DNA from: Ascochyta rabiei
Taxonomy: Eukaryota > Ascomycota > Dothideomycetes > Pleosporales > Didymellaceae
NCBI RefSeq assembly: GCF_004011695.2
Contig: NC_082414.1
Coordinates: 868,001-932,000 of the forward strand
DNA length: 64,000 bases
Direction of reading: 5' to 3'
In this document: positions 1 through 9,253 of the stretch, in pieces
Numbering within the stretch: the first letter of the stretch is position 1
Layout: every line of letters starts with the position of its first letter
Made by a program: the position numbers and the translations under genes
The notes under the pieces: model-generated
What the model was told of the DNA's origin: nothing
The model's database searches: none
Seen by the model: the letters and a program-made list of their open reading frames with translations, nothing else

Positions 1-374
1 AAGATCAGGGAGAGAGTCGGTACTGAGAAGCCCGTCTACCTCAGCATCGATATTGACACTCTCGATCCTGCCTGTAAGTTCCTTCTGCCGTCGACCCTCT
101 GCTTCACAGACACTAACGTTTGATGACAGTCGCCCCTGCCACAGGTACTCCTGAGACGGGCGGTTGGACGACCCGCGAGCTCCGCACCATCATCCGCGGC
201 CTCGAGGGCATCAACCTCATCGCTGCCGACATTGTCGAAGTCGCCCCAGCTTACGACACCAACGCTGAGCTGACCACCATGGCTGCTGCCGACACTCTGT
301 ACGAGGTCATGACCTTGATGGTCAAGAAGGGCCCCCTGAGTGAGCTGGGCAAGCAGGAGACCATTGAGCTCTGA
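1..374 (+). CDS. Agmatinase / ureohydrolase family protein, 3' part
   Basis: C-terminal part of a manganese-dependent ureohydrolase (agmatinase-like, arginase superfamily), which hydrolyses a guanidino substrate to urea plus an amine. The gene enters from the left edge. Exon 1..73 reads in frame from base 1 and carries the metal-ligand stretch [10 protein letters not shown]. An intron at 74..129 (GTAAGT..ACAG) is followed by exon 130..374, which resumes with [16 protein letters not shown], a hallmark of the family. The last exon ends in a TGA stop at 372-374. The join restores the expected DPAFAPATG motif, which supports the splice sites. The start and substrate-specificity residues are outside the window, so agmatinase versus another ureohydrolase is a family-level call. 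Confidence 0.88.
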
Positions 375-821
375 GTCAAGTGATAAGCCACGGTCCGCGG
401 ACTCGGGCCATAGACCCACTAGGCAAGCTGACCCCCTCTCCTTCCTCCCCTTTAGATGTAGAACTCTGTGTCCTAGGCTGATTTGTAGTGCAGGGGTATG
501 TCGAGCAAGAGCTCCAGCAATGAAAGTGTGAGGCGTGATATCGCAAGGTAAGAGTCAAGATGACGTCAAAGTAAGGCACTCGTAGATGTGCGTTGCAAAG
601 TATGCTTGATAGTAGAATCTCGAATTATGTTATTAAGTAGCGGGGGGTATTCCTTTTTCCCATCCTTCCTGGTCGTCACCAAGCTCCATGCTCTTTTTTC
701 CATCAACGCCTCCAAGTTCCCAGACCAGACAAAGTCAAATGGTATATCGCGGAACCGTAGTCCAAATCCAGCGCTCGCAAATGTAAAATCACTTTTGGGG
801 TTTCCTCCTTGATCGCTCTGC
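375..821. other. Intergenic, convergent 3' ends
   Basis: Space between the 3' ends of the agmatinase-like gene and the small repeat protein gene on the minus strand. The open frames here are short, low in coding character and not recognisable. I see only untranslated-region type sequence. Confidence 0.6.
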
Positions 822-1310
822 TTAGTAGCCGACACCGTATGCAGCCCTGTAGGCAGCGTTGACGCCTCGGTGGTGCTCGACCACCTTGGTCTTGAGCTGC
901 TTCCAGTGCTTGGAGAGGTTGGTGGGCTGCTTGGGCGCGGCCTGCTCGTTCCTGGGCTCCTCGATGGAGTGGCGGGGAGTGGAGGATGTGGAGCCGCGGG
1001 GAGAGTTGCAGCGCGAGGCACCGGGGGAGTAGTAGGCGGTGTAGGCGGCGTTCATCTCATCGTGGTGGTTCTTGATGGCGGTCCACAGCTTGTTGGCGTT
1101 GGTCTTGGGCTTGGGGGCTCCGACCATGCCGGCGACGACTGAGTTGTTGCGCGATGTCTCGAGCGAGGCGGGGGTGGAGGCTGTGGGTGTGAAGGTCGAG
1201 CCGTAGTAGGCGGAGTATGCCTGGTTCACGCCCTCGTGGTGTGCCTTGGCGTGAGCAACAAAGGAGGAGAGGATGCTCTGCCTCTTCTGGGTGCTTGCGG
1301 TGGAAGACAT
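822..1310 (-). CDS. Small protein with three HHxxxNxAYxAYY repeats
   Basis: Single-exon gene of 162 residues; family not recognised. The ATG at 1308-1310 is chosen because the longer open frame upstream starts on a non-ATG codon and runs through the promoter. The protein contains three spaced copies of one short motif: AHHEGVNQAYSAYYG near residues 23-37, NHHDEMNAAYTAYY near 81-94, and EHHRGVNAAYRAAYG near 145-159. The linkers are rich in Ser, Thr, Pro and Asn. Each copy is preceded by a basic/aromatic helix-like stretch such as LWTAIKN or HWKQLKT. There is no signal peptide or membrane segment. A TATA box lies about 150 bp upstream, suggesting an inducible or strongly expressed gene. The amphipathic His/Tyr repeats could bind metal, membrane or protein, but nothing in the sequence decides this. 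Confidence 0.75.
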   Translation of the reverse strand: MSSTASTQKRQSILSSFVAHAKAHHEGVNQAYSAYYGSTFTPTASTPASLETSRNNSVVAGMVGAPKPKTNANKLWTAIKNHHDEMNAAYTAYYSPGASRCNSPRGSTSSTPRHSIEEPRNEQAAPKQPTNLSKHWKQLKTKVVEHHRGVNAAYRAAYGVGY

Positions 1311-2638
1311 TGTTTTGATTTGGGGTGTTGACTTGATTTGGTAGTCGAGGATGTTTGATGGTAGTAGTCGATTTGATTCGAGGTAGTAGATCGAAGTCTG
1401 ATGCTTTGAAGTGATGCTTGAGTTGTGTGATACTCCCTCAGACCCGCGACCCACACTCTTATATACAAAGTCCTCACCACGGCTCCTGGAAAACCGTGAC
1501 ACCTGCCAAGTATCGTCAGTCACACGCCGTTCACCTCATTTTGCAACAGAATTTTACTCAGCACGCCTTGCGCATGTTGCCATCCATGGAAAACATTGTC
1601 TTATGACATCTTGGTCACCTCTCAGCCAATGAGACGGCTCACATGCTTTGCCAAACAGTGGATTTCTCAGCGACAAGGCGCAGAGGCGTCCGTGCGGCTA
1701 CCGGAGAGTCTCATGAGGTGACATGCAACCCATGGCTTTCGCGCAGGGCGTATGTCGGCGCCCTGTAACATTGCGCTTGCAAAACACGCAAAACGTACGC
1801 AAACCTGAACGCATCGCGTCCGTGCACCTTTCCCGCAAGCGCTTCTCCGTCGGCGATCTGCCGCCGCACATTGAAAATAGCTCGAAGTTGGCTTTGAGTA
1901 CGTAAAGGCCAGTCAGAGTCTTCGTGTCAATGCCTTTAGAGGTTTAACGACTTCACTTAACGGCATCGCGTTAGAAATCTCTGCCTTTGCACACTCCATC
2001 CAACCACGCTCGTGCGCCCCCCTGGCGGTTACAAGTTTCCCGTCGCTTCTCGTCGGCCCACATCCGCGCCGCAAGCATCGTGTCGGTCAACTGGTCTAGA
2101 AGCCACGCCTTGCACGAGAAGCTTGTTGTTGCATTGTGTGTGGGTGCTTGTACGTAAAATTGAGCGTTATAATTATGGGATGCTGCCTTTGGAGGCATAG
2201 AGGGTGCCTTTGGAGGTAAAGTGGGGAAAATTTGCTGTCTCACCGTCGCACACACGGTGTGGATTGCGTGAGGGTGTTGAGGGAGGATCGCGAGATTGGA
2301 TGCGATCGTGAGATCGCGCCTTAGTTGAGGAAAATTGAGTCGGTCCACGCTCTCGCCGTTGTATCGTGGGTTTCTTTCCGGTAACAGGCCATCCCCGGAT
2401 TGCTGGAGTAGCTTGGTTTTCTTTGTCTTCCCGCCTGTATATCTGCTATGCGCTCGTCCTTCCACAACTCTGGACCTCTGTAGTATCTCCGCCTACACTG
2501 TACACAATGCACCAACTGCATCTTCTGTGTCGCGGCTTTCGCGATATTGGAGATGGTGCGCTACTGCGCGCATGCACCAACTGCATCTTCTGTGCCCATT
2601 GCATACCATAAGCCTTACTCTCCTGTGTTTACGGGCTT
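1311..2638. other. Intergenic region with promoter and a short direct repeat
   Basis: About 1.3 kb upstream of the repeat-protein gene and downstream of DSC3. It holds the TATA box above and a 23-bp direct repeat (starting ATGCACCAACTGCATC) at about 2506-2528 and 2571-2593, 65 bp apart. No open frame has recognisable coding character. Confidence 0.55.
1459..1466 (-). promoter_or_regulatory. TATA box of the HHxxxNxAYxAYY repeat gene
   Basis: On the minus strand the sequence reads GTATATAA, followed by a purine-rich leader running into the ATG about 150 bp downstream. Position and sequence fit a fungal TATA element for the small repeat-protein gene. The long untranslated leader would start near 1430. 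Confidence 0.5.
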
Positions 2639-3622
2639 TCAGGCACTCCACCTCATAAACCCAAAGATCGCGTTGATCAGCACCCCCATGACCACAGCCA
2701 ACTGCCTCCTCCGCGACCAGACTCCGTCTTCTCTAAATCCCCATATCAGCGCGCCCAGCGGCCAAAAGAACCCCGTCATGTAACCCCACAACATGTCGTC
2801 CAGACCACCCTCCTCCACAGCAAACCCTGCGCCCCACCCCGCGTCCGCTTCGCCAGCCAAGGCTGGCAATGGATCTGTGGCTGTGCTGTCCAGCCATCGG
2901 TCTTCGAGGACGCGCATCTCGGCGGGTGAAGGCATGGTGTCGGGGGTATGGGTAAAGGAGAGGTTGGTCTGGAAGTGTGAACGCAGGCTTGCTACTTCTT
3001 GTGCTGTGAAGCCTGAGGCGAGGAGGCGGTCGAAGCCTTGTGGCGCTGGGGTTGTTGTCGAGGAACCTCGCCGTTGGGCGGCATTGTTGTTGCTACTGTG
3101 TGCACCGCTACTAGAGCGGCGATGGCTGGCTGAGCCTTGCGCTGCCTCGTACTGTGTCTTGAGCGACGTCTCGGTGTTCTGCGCCAGAGTAGCCTCGCTA
3201 TCCAACTCGGCTGGGGTGAGCGCGTCACCTAACGAGCAGTGGATGTAGAACTTCTTCGCTTCAGAGGGTGCTGTCGCGCCATATTCTGCTGCTGGCGTGT
3301 TCCGTGCTGGCTGCTTCCCTTTGCTCTTGCTGCCTGGCTCATGTTGATCGTATGTGTCGTCGCGCGGCGGCGGCGGCGGAGGTGGAGGTAGTCTTAGGGA
3401 CGTCGATAATGGCGCAGTGTCTGTGAGCACCTTGCCAGCGTAAATAAGGCGTAGACGTGCTGAAGCCTGATCAGGCGGCAGGTGTGATCGAATAAGCTGC
3501 TTCAGGGAGAGCGTCGGTGTAAACCTCGGCAGAGGTATCGATAGGGACAGATCTGGTATCGAGGCGGAGAATCGTATGATCAGATACACAATCTGCTCAG
3601 GGAGCAGCGGTATGGTCGTCAT
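2639..3622 (-). CDS. dsc3: DSC E3 ubiquitin ligase complex subunit 3 (DUF2407 family)
   Basis: Single-exon protein of 327 residues matching fungal Dsc3. Dsc3 is a ubiquitin-like membrane subunit of the Golgi/endosome DSC E3 ligase, which is needed for SREBP cleavage and membrane-protein quality control. The N-terminal ubiquitin-like domain (about residues 8-80) includes the stretch LRLIYAGKVLTD. A Pro-run and a low-complexity linker follow. The C-terminal DUF2407 part starts near GFDRLLASGFTAQEV and ends with two hydrophobic segments (MLWGYMTGFFWPLGALIWGF and LAVVMGVLINAIFGFM). The ATG at 3620-3622 is chosen; a longer frame to 3745 begins on GTG and adds only low-complexity residues. The stop is TGA at 2639-2641. 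Confidence 0.85.
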   Translation of the reverse strand: MTTIPLLPEQIVYLIIRFSASIPDLSLSIPLPRFTPTLSLKQLIRSHLPPDQASARLRLIYAGKVLTDTAPLSTSLRLPPPPPPPPRDDTYDQHEPGSKSKGKQPARNTPAAEYGATAPSEAKKFYIHCSLGDALTPAELDSEATLAQNTETSLKTQYEAAQGSASHRRSSSGAHSSNNNAAQRRGSSTTTPAPQGFDRLLASGFTAQEVASLRSHFQTNLSFTHTPDTMPSPAEMRVLEDRWLDSTATDPLPALAGEADAGWGAGFAVEEGGLDDMLWGYMTGFFWPLGALIWGFREDGVWSRRRQLAVVMGVLINAIFGFMRWSA

Positions 3623-3943
3623 GTCGGAGCTCGTAGGGGTTGGTGGTGTGCTATGCGGAAAGGAGACGCAGCTGGATGGCTGAGCTGCTGATGAAGTATG
3701 TCGAGTCTGTGACCACGCATGATTGGTGTTGAGGACAGTGCGCACTAAGGCTGCTTGGAGATCATGGTGGAGAGAGGTTGTTGATCAGCTGCGGAGCTGC
3801 CACGAGAGCGAAGCTCGGCACGACCAACGCTGAGGTCATAGCTCCATGAGCCTCATGTACCCCAACTTTGGTCCGTCGTACCCCAAGCCTCTTTGCTTTT
3901 GAAAGTTCGACGTTCTTTGAAACACCCTCTCCCAAAGCTCGCT
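3623..3943. other. Divergent promoter region (DSC3 / Dabb gene)
   Basis: About 320 bp between two divergently transcribed genes, so it should carry both promoters. I see no strong TATA element, repeat or other recognisable site. Confidence 0.5.
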
Positions 3944-4379
3944 ATGACCATCATACATATTGTCTTCTTCGAGTGGAAGTCAACTGCAAGTCACGCTCAA
4001 GTAGAGGAAGTGGGTACCACCGTCAGATGACGTTCACTCCAGTACTAAGTGCAAATATTTAGGCATGCAGTCGTATGCTCGCATTGCAAGATAAGTGCTT
4101 GAGTGCAAGTTCTCAGAAGCCGTACATCAAGTCCTTCTCAGGTGGGAGGAACAACAGCAACGAAGGCCATGCAGTGAGTGCGTCTCTGCGATTCGAAGGT
4201 TCTTTGGATTAACGGGTGCTCAGAGCCCCTTCACACATGGCTTCGTAGTAGAGTTTGAGAGCGAACAAGATCGAGACTACTACGTGAGCAAGGACCCCGC
4301 GCATCAAGACTTTATCAAGTTTGCTGGAGAGCTGCTGCAGAATGTGAAGGTGCTAGACTATGAGCCTGGAAAGCTGTAG
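3944..4379 (+). CDS. Stress-responsive A/B barrel (Dabb) domain protein
   Basis: Three-exon gene of 110 residues, reconstructed by hand: exons 3944..4009, 4063..4173 and 4224..4379, with introns of 53 and 50 nt. The joined protein opens MTIIHIVFFEWKSTAS and continues with RMLALQDKCLS, GGRNNSNEGHA and HGFVVEFESEQDRDYYV. This follows the dimeric alpha/beta-barrel Dabb fold from end to end at its usual length. Such proteins are small cytosolic dimers with mixed or unknown roles. Frame is kept across both joins, and each intron has a normal donor and acceptor. A branch-like ACTAAG sits in intron 1. The function beyond the fold is not clear. Confidence 0.8.
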
Positions 4380-4516
4380 CATCGTGTTGAAGTATATACT
4401 ATCTAGTGCATCTCAGGAAGACAAGTCTAAAGCTACCACGTCAACGCCGTATGTAATGCCGTGCTGTATCATGCCAGATAATGCTGGGTGTTGTACATGA
4501 ATGAATGAAAAGGGTA

Positions 4517-5309
4517 TCACGACACACTGAACGACTCTCCGCAGCCACATTGCTCCGCTATTATGTGTTAGCTTGGTTCAGGGCACAATCTCTCGGGGGT
4601 ACTCACTTATGTTTGGGTTCTTGAAAATGAAACGCTGGTTCAGCTTGTCATCCAGCCAGTCCATCTCGCTTCCAATGATGTTCAAGAGCGCCTTGTTGTC
4701 GATCAGAACCCTTACGCCATCCTGCTCCACTTGCTCGTCCAGCTTCGATGGCTTGTCCACGTACTCCAAATGATAAGCCAGCCCAGAGCAGCCCTTTGCC
4801 CTTGTTCCGATCCGAATGAGCTTCGGTTCTGGCTGATTGAGTAGATCTCTTAGGTGTTGGACGGCAGATTGTGAGATCTTGATCGTCGCCTTTCTCGGCC
4901 CAAAGTTGTATCGCCGTGGCCGAGCTGGCTTGATCGGCGCGGCCTGTGTCTTTTGTGCTTCGCCTTCCGGTATGCTGGCATTTGGTCGCTCTTGCGTCTG
5001 TGTCTGGCTCTGTTGTTCTGGGGCCAGCCGCGACGCTGTCCAAGATTTGACCTCGGATGCGCCGCCCGCTATCGATGTGTCCGGAACGCCAAAGGTTCGT
5101 GGTGGCGGCGGAGGAGGCTGCAGTGTCGAGGGCTGGTAGGCAGTTGCAGTCTGCATCTGTCGCCTGGACGATTGACGGTGCCATGTTGATGATGAGAGGG
5201 CCCGTGAGCATTGTGGACATGGGCGGGGAGCGAAGGATGATGCGGCGAGTCGTGATGGGGCGAATGCCGAGGAGCGCGTGAGTGCGCGAGTCGTGCAGGG
5301 AAGAGACAT
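4517..5309 (-). CDS. ISA1: Mitochondrial iron-sulfur assembly protein Isa1 (A-type/HesB)
   Basis: A-type Fe-S assembly protein acting with Isa2 and Iba57 in making [4Fe-4S] clusters in mitochondria. It has two exons, 4607..5309 and 4517..4557, with an intron at 4558..4606. Without the join the protein would lack its C-terminal cysteines. With it, the end reads NPNITEQCGCGESF, giving the three conserved cluster ligands: Cys near residue 174 in AKGCSG, plus the CGC pair near 238-240. The 247-residue protein has a long Arg/Ser-rich N-terminus (presequence-like), a Pro/Gln-rich linker, then the HesB domain from about residue 140. The segment GSEMDWLDDKLNQRFIFKNPN is typical of Isa1 rather than Isa2. 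Confidence 0.9.
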
Positions 5310-6166
5310 GGTCGCAGAGGAAGGCCTGAGAGACTGCTGCGACTGGCTATGGTCTGAATAGGTGTGTGTGGTGGTGCTGGCGCCGTTGGTGCGATGGACA
5401 AGAATCGATGTTTGTCATCCAAAGTTCATGACATAGCTCGGGCAAAGGCGGGCGGGGCCGGCACATGGCACACCAATTACCAAGCATGCGTTTCATTAGC
5501 TGCGTCGTGCAAGGGTCCTAGGGTCATCTTTCGGAGAAACGTCACCTGTCCAGCACGCGACTGAACAAACGGCTTGCTGTTCGTAAACTGGACCTGTAGA
5601 GTTGCAGCCCAGTCTCCGTTGTCTTGTTCGTGCTATGGAAGTCTCCTAGCTCCAATGTCATTCGGGTGGTCGTTCCACCCAGGATGAGTTGCATAGTGCG
5701 AATCACGTCGTTGCTACAGCCGCAGCGTTCGACGTGTTGTTTTTATGGTCTGACAATTGCCAAACCCCTTGATCCTCCGCCACAAACCCTCTTTGGCTTG
5801 CGCTCTAAACGCGACAAAGACCCTTGCATCCAAGGACTGTGTCTGCAACGTACGCGCTGAGGGATACTGGTATTTCAGCAGCTTACACCGCACGGATCAG
5901 TCTTGAGCGTCCTTTCAGATCGACTCATAGACTTGGGTCTGCGCGCACAATGTCGTCGCCGTTTCGTATGGTGCATACCCAGCGTCTTTAATTCGCTGCT
6001 GTTCTCTATTGTGTACCGTCGCATCCTCCTTCAAGAACGCATGTCGAGTGTTGTCCACACCCAATGGTACCGCACATGCACCCAGAGATTGCTCGTAGAG
6101 TACCGGGCCCTAGCCTGTATGTGAAGTGTACAGCCGCCTATGTGTGATGGCTGCTCCGACAAGATC
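5310..6166. other. Intergenic
   Basis: About 860 bp upstream of ISA1 and downstream of RRG9. Short open frames on both strands have no recognisable content. I see no repeats or structural RNA signals. Confidence 0.5.
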
Positions 6167-6910
6167 TTATAGCCTGTCTGACAGTGGTATGTTTGTCTTC
6201 GTCTTTCGGTTCCCCGACGCGTCGACGGTCGGTATAATATCTTCCTCGGGAAGAAATGTTTCAGGAGCGCTGTCCTTGATTTCGATCTGGTTCCTCTTCC
6301 TTGACTTCCAAATAGGCCGTCTATTACCATTGTCCGCACGACCAACACCCATGTCCCTCCACTTCTTCGGCGGCTTGATGCCCATCTCCACCAGGTTCGA
6401 CCAGATCCTCTCGCCTCGCTTATCCCAGCGCTGCATTCGCTCATCGTGTTCCTCGTCGCTCGGCCGCCACTTGCTCTTCAGAATGCGCCGTATGGCTTCG
6501 GATGAAACCTTGAAATGTTCGGCGAGTACCGGTGTTGTGAACTTGGCAGGTTGGGTCTGATGCAGATGCCGTATGCCTTCCATGGTGTCAGGCGACAGTT
6601 TCTTGCGCGGATTCCAGGCTTCTCCGTTGAGCTTCCTCTTCATGGCCTCCTTCTCGGCTTGCCACGCTGGACGATTCGAGCGCCCCTCCGTCCATTCTGC
6701 TGTGCTCTCATCGAAGGTTGTGGTTGCGACTGCTTTTGGCGACCTTGAGGGAGCGTCGCGTGTCCTGTGCGATGGACGAGCGTCAGGGAAGGGATCTGAT
6801 GGCCGGCTGTACTTGTTGTGCACTTGTCGTGTGCCAAATGACGGCTTTACATATGTGACAGAGCGAACGAAGAGTCGGAGTGTCTTTTGTGCGCACAAAT
6901 GACAGTTCAT
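6167..6910 (-). CDS. RRG9: Required for respiratory growth protein 9 (Neugrin/Rrg9 family)
   Basis: Predicted 247-residue mitochondrial protein of the Neugrin/Rrg9 family, needed in yeast for mitochondrial genome maintenance and respiratory growth. The core runs from about residue 95: WNPRKKLSPDTMEGIRHLH, then a helix-turn-helix-like stretch LAEHFKVSSEAIRRILKSKW, then RWDKRGERIW. The N-terminus before this core is basic and Ser/Thr-rich, as expected of a presequence. The ATG at 6908-6910 (MNCHLCAQK) is chosen; another in-frame start lies 42 bp upstream. No intron is needed. The gene is divergent from the mpaB-like oxygenase. Confidence 0.85.
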   Translation of the reverse strand: MNCHLCAQKTLRLFVRSVTYVKPSFGTRQVHNKYSRPSDPFPDARPSHRTRDAPSRSPKAVATTTFDESTAEWTEGRSNRPAWQAEKEAMKRKLNGEAWNPRKKLSPDTMEGIRHLHQTQPAKFTTPVLAEHFKVSSEAIRRILKSKWRPSDEEHDERMQRWDKRGERIWSNLVEMGIKPPKKWRDMGVGRADNGNRRPIWKSRKRNQIEIKDSAPETFLPEEDIIPTVDASGNRKTKTNIPLSDRL

Positions 6911-7329
6911 GGCGAATGCTGTTATTTGTTTGGCAAGGAACGTCCACATCAAAGTTTAGTATCTCGCGCACGGACTCGAACATCTGGGAACAACTGACCA
7001 ATCGGTAGATTAATTCTCTCCGCCGCAGACGCGCCGTGAACACGCTGAATGGTGACGCAACACACTTAGCAACAAGACTGACAAGTTTCATGCCACCGCA
7101 GAAGCACCTCCCAGTCCCGATCGGTCGGAAGAAAGCACCATGTGCTCAGATCTTGTGTCAAAGGCGGCAAAATGGGACTCCTCTCAGCGCGCTAACCGCC
7201 TTGGTTGTACATGACGGTACCAGAGTATGCAAGCCTACAAAACTGCAATCAGTCAATTCCTTTACAACGTTATTACACCTATAACTCTGTTCGCTTTGTT
7301 GCATTTTATCCATAATCCAAATTGCAGCC
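6911..7329. other. Divergent promoter region (RRG9 / mpaB-like gene)
   Basis: About 420 bp separating two divergent genes, presumably holding both promoters. No clear TATA element or repeat is seen. Confidence 0.5.
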
Positions 7330-8838
7330 ATGGCTTGGCCAAACCCATTCCGTAGGCGCACTGAGAACACTCGAAGGTACGTCCTGATTAGGAAGACTGT
7401 GAAGATCCTTTTACTCACAACATTAAGTGCCTGGGCCTATGAGTTCGAGTGGACGGATGATCATCTTACGCCTGAGCAGTCAGAGTCACTGAAACACTCA
7501 TACGATGTACTGGCCGAAGAATGTCTGGACCGACTCAATACCATCTCGCCACCTCAGAAGGGGGTCTTGCCAAGAAACAGCAATCAGCAGCCGGAACCCG
7601 TGCGCACCAAGGGCACCGACGAGGAAAAGAAGGATGTCTACCCGGTGCCAAAGCGGGATTTGTATGCTCTGCTAAAAGAACACCACGAAACGGACGCAAA
7701 GCTCGATGAGCTGTGGCAACAAATCAACACTGTACCAGATTGGGTAGACTGGGATCAAATCGAAAGAGGCCAGGACGTGTTCTACCGCTATGGGGGTCCT
7801 GCACTGACTGGACTCACGTTCCAATCTTTACTTGGGGGGATGGGTGCTGCGCGAGTCGTTGAGACTCTGGCTCGCACTGGAGGATTCAATACGAAGGTGG
7901 CAAGAAGGCGACTTTTCGAAACCACACAGCACATCCTCCAGTGTACAAGGTCCCTGGAAGGCATCAAACCTGGCGGTGAAGGACACGCTTCGTCTGTAAG
8001 GGTGCGTTTACTGCACGCGGCGGTGCGCCAACGCATCTTGAGGCTCGCAGAAACAAAACCTACTTACTACAATGTAAAAGAGTGGGGGATACCGGTCAAT
8101 GATCTGGACCAGATTGCGACCATCGGCACGTTCTCTTCGTCGTTAATATGGCTCAGCTTCCCTCGCCAGGGCATCTTTCTCAGCAATCAGGAAATCGAGG
8201 ATTATCTTGCTCTGTGGCGATACATTGCGTACATCCTTGGCACACCGGACACCTTTTTCACCTCTACACCGAAGGCAAAAGCCATCATGGAGTCACTCTT
8301 CTACAACGAGGTTCATCCTTCAGAGATGTCAAAAACAATGGCTAACAACATCATCCTTTCTCTCAAGGAGACACCTCCTACTTTTGTGTCCGCCGATATG
8401 CTTACCGCTAGTGCACGCTGGTTGAACGGAAATGCCTTGTCCGATGCTCTTGGTCTCAGACAGGTGTCTCTATACTACTGGGCGCTGATGGCTGGCCAGT
8501 GCCTCTTCTTCGCCATATATTGCTACATGAACCGCCTGATCCCTGCCTGGGATCGCGACCATGTCAGACGAGCAAAGATAGTGTTCTGGGATGTGATAGT
8601 TAAGGCGAAGTGGGGTCTTGCTAACGAGGAGACTTCATTCGACTTCAAGTATGTACCAGAGTACGATACTCTGACGGAATTGGGCAAACACGAGGAGCGT
8701 AAGCTGAAGAGGTCCGGCATCGAGTCCAGGAACCTGAGAACCTTCGCTATCTTTGCTGGTATCTCTCTGGTGGCTTTGAGTGTTGGCACATATGCCACAG
8801 TAAAGGTGGCATCCCGAATTGTCGGAACCATGTGGTAA
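7330..8838 (+). CDS. ER-bound oxygenase, mpaB / rubber-oxygenase-like (DUF2236 family)
   Basis: Intronless 502-residue protein of the mpaB/latex-clearing-protein superfamily, whose members are heme-dependent oxygenases. In mycophenolic acid synthesis, MpaB' cleaves a prenyl chain; most fungal paralogues have unknown substrates. The core spans about residues 150-400. It opens with FYRYGGPALTGLTFQSLLGGMGAARVVETL and continues with RRRLFETTQHILQC, an Arg/Thr/His-containing helix of the kind that surrounds heme in this fold. Hydrophobic segments occur near the N-terminus (about 26-36), at about 377-396 (LYYWALMAGQCLFFAIYCYM) and at the C-terminus (about 475-497), consistent with ER membrane attachment. 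No biosynthetic cluster partners flank it, so a secondary-metabolism role is not supported here. Confidence 0.82.
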   Translation: MAWPNPFRRRTENTRRYVLIRKTVKILLLTTLSAWAYEFEWTDDHLTPEQSESLKHSYDVLAEECLDRLNTISPPQKGVLPRNSNQQPEPVRTKGTDEEKKDVYPVPKRDLYALLKEHHETDAKLDELWQQINTVPDWVDWDQIERGQDVFYRYGGPALTGLTFQSLLGGMGAARVVETLARTGGFNTKVARRRLFETTQHILQCTRSLEGIKPGGEGHASSVRVRLLHAAVRQRILRLAETKPTYYNVKEWGIPVNDLDQIATIGTFSSSLIWLSFPRQGIFLSNQEIEDYLALWRYIAYILGTPDTFFTSTPKAKAIMESLFYNEVHPSEMSKTMANNIILSLKETPPTFVSADMLTASARWLNGNALSDALGLRQVSLYYWALMAGQCLFFAIYCYMNRLIPAWDRDHVRRAKIVFWDVIVKAKWGLANEETSFDFKYVPEYDTLTELGKHEERKLKRSGIESRNLRTFAIFAGISLVALSVGTYATVKVASRIVGTMW

Positions 8839-9253
8839 TACAGTCGCGTTCGATCGCTTTGTCTCTTTAAATCATGGCTTGTGAACTCTTTTCATGTATA
8901 TCTTTAGGTTGTATTCACCGCTTGTTCTTAGCTTTCCTCTGTGTCTCACTCCTTGTTTTCTACGCGCAAACTCGCTTGCTCATACTGTTCGTGTGGTACC
9001 ATCTTCTCTCGAGGTCTTTCACTGAGAACGTCCATATCGCCTTACACTGCACGTGTACACCATCTCTGCCTGCTGAAAGCCACGTGAGATCCCCTAAGTA
9101 ATTCTAATCTCCTTCGCCCTCATCTTTCTTACCTTCACTCATCTACTGCAACACCTACAAAACTACATTGAAGAACTACAGACTTCACCACGCATCCACT
9201 GTTGCTCGGTATATCGCAACCCATATCCAACAACGCTGCGGCTGACATACAAA
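8839..9253. other. Intergenic; likely 3' UTR and next promoter
   Basis: About 415 bp between two plus-strand genes. Pyrimidine-rich tracts (CTTCTTAC-like, about 9090-9180) precede the zinc-finger gene's ATG, as is common in fungal promoters and leaders. Nothing else is recognised. Confidence 0.5.

Noticed and set aside
3623..3745. Longer DSC3 N-terminus starting at 3745
   Set aside because: That start is GTG and adds only a Ser/Thr/Pro-rich stretch; the ATG at 3622 leads directly into the ubiquitin-like domain.
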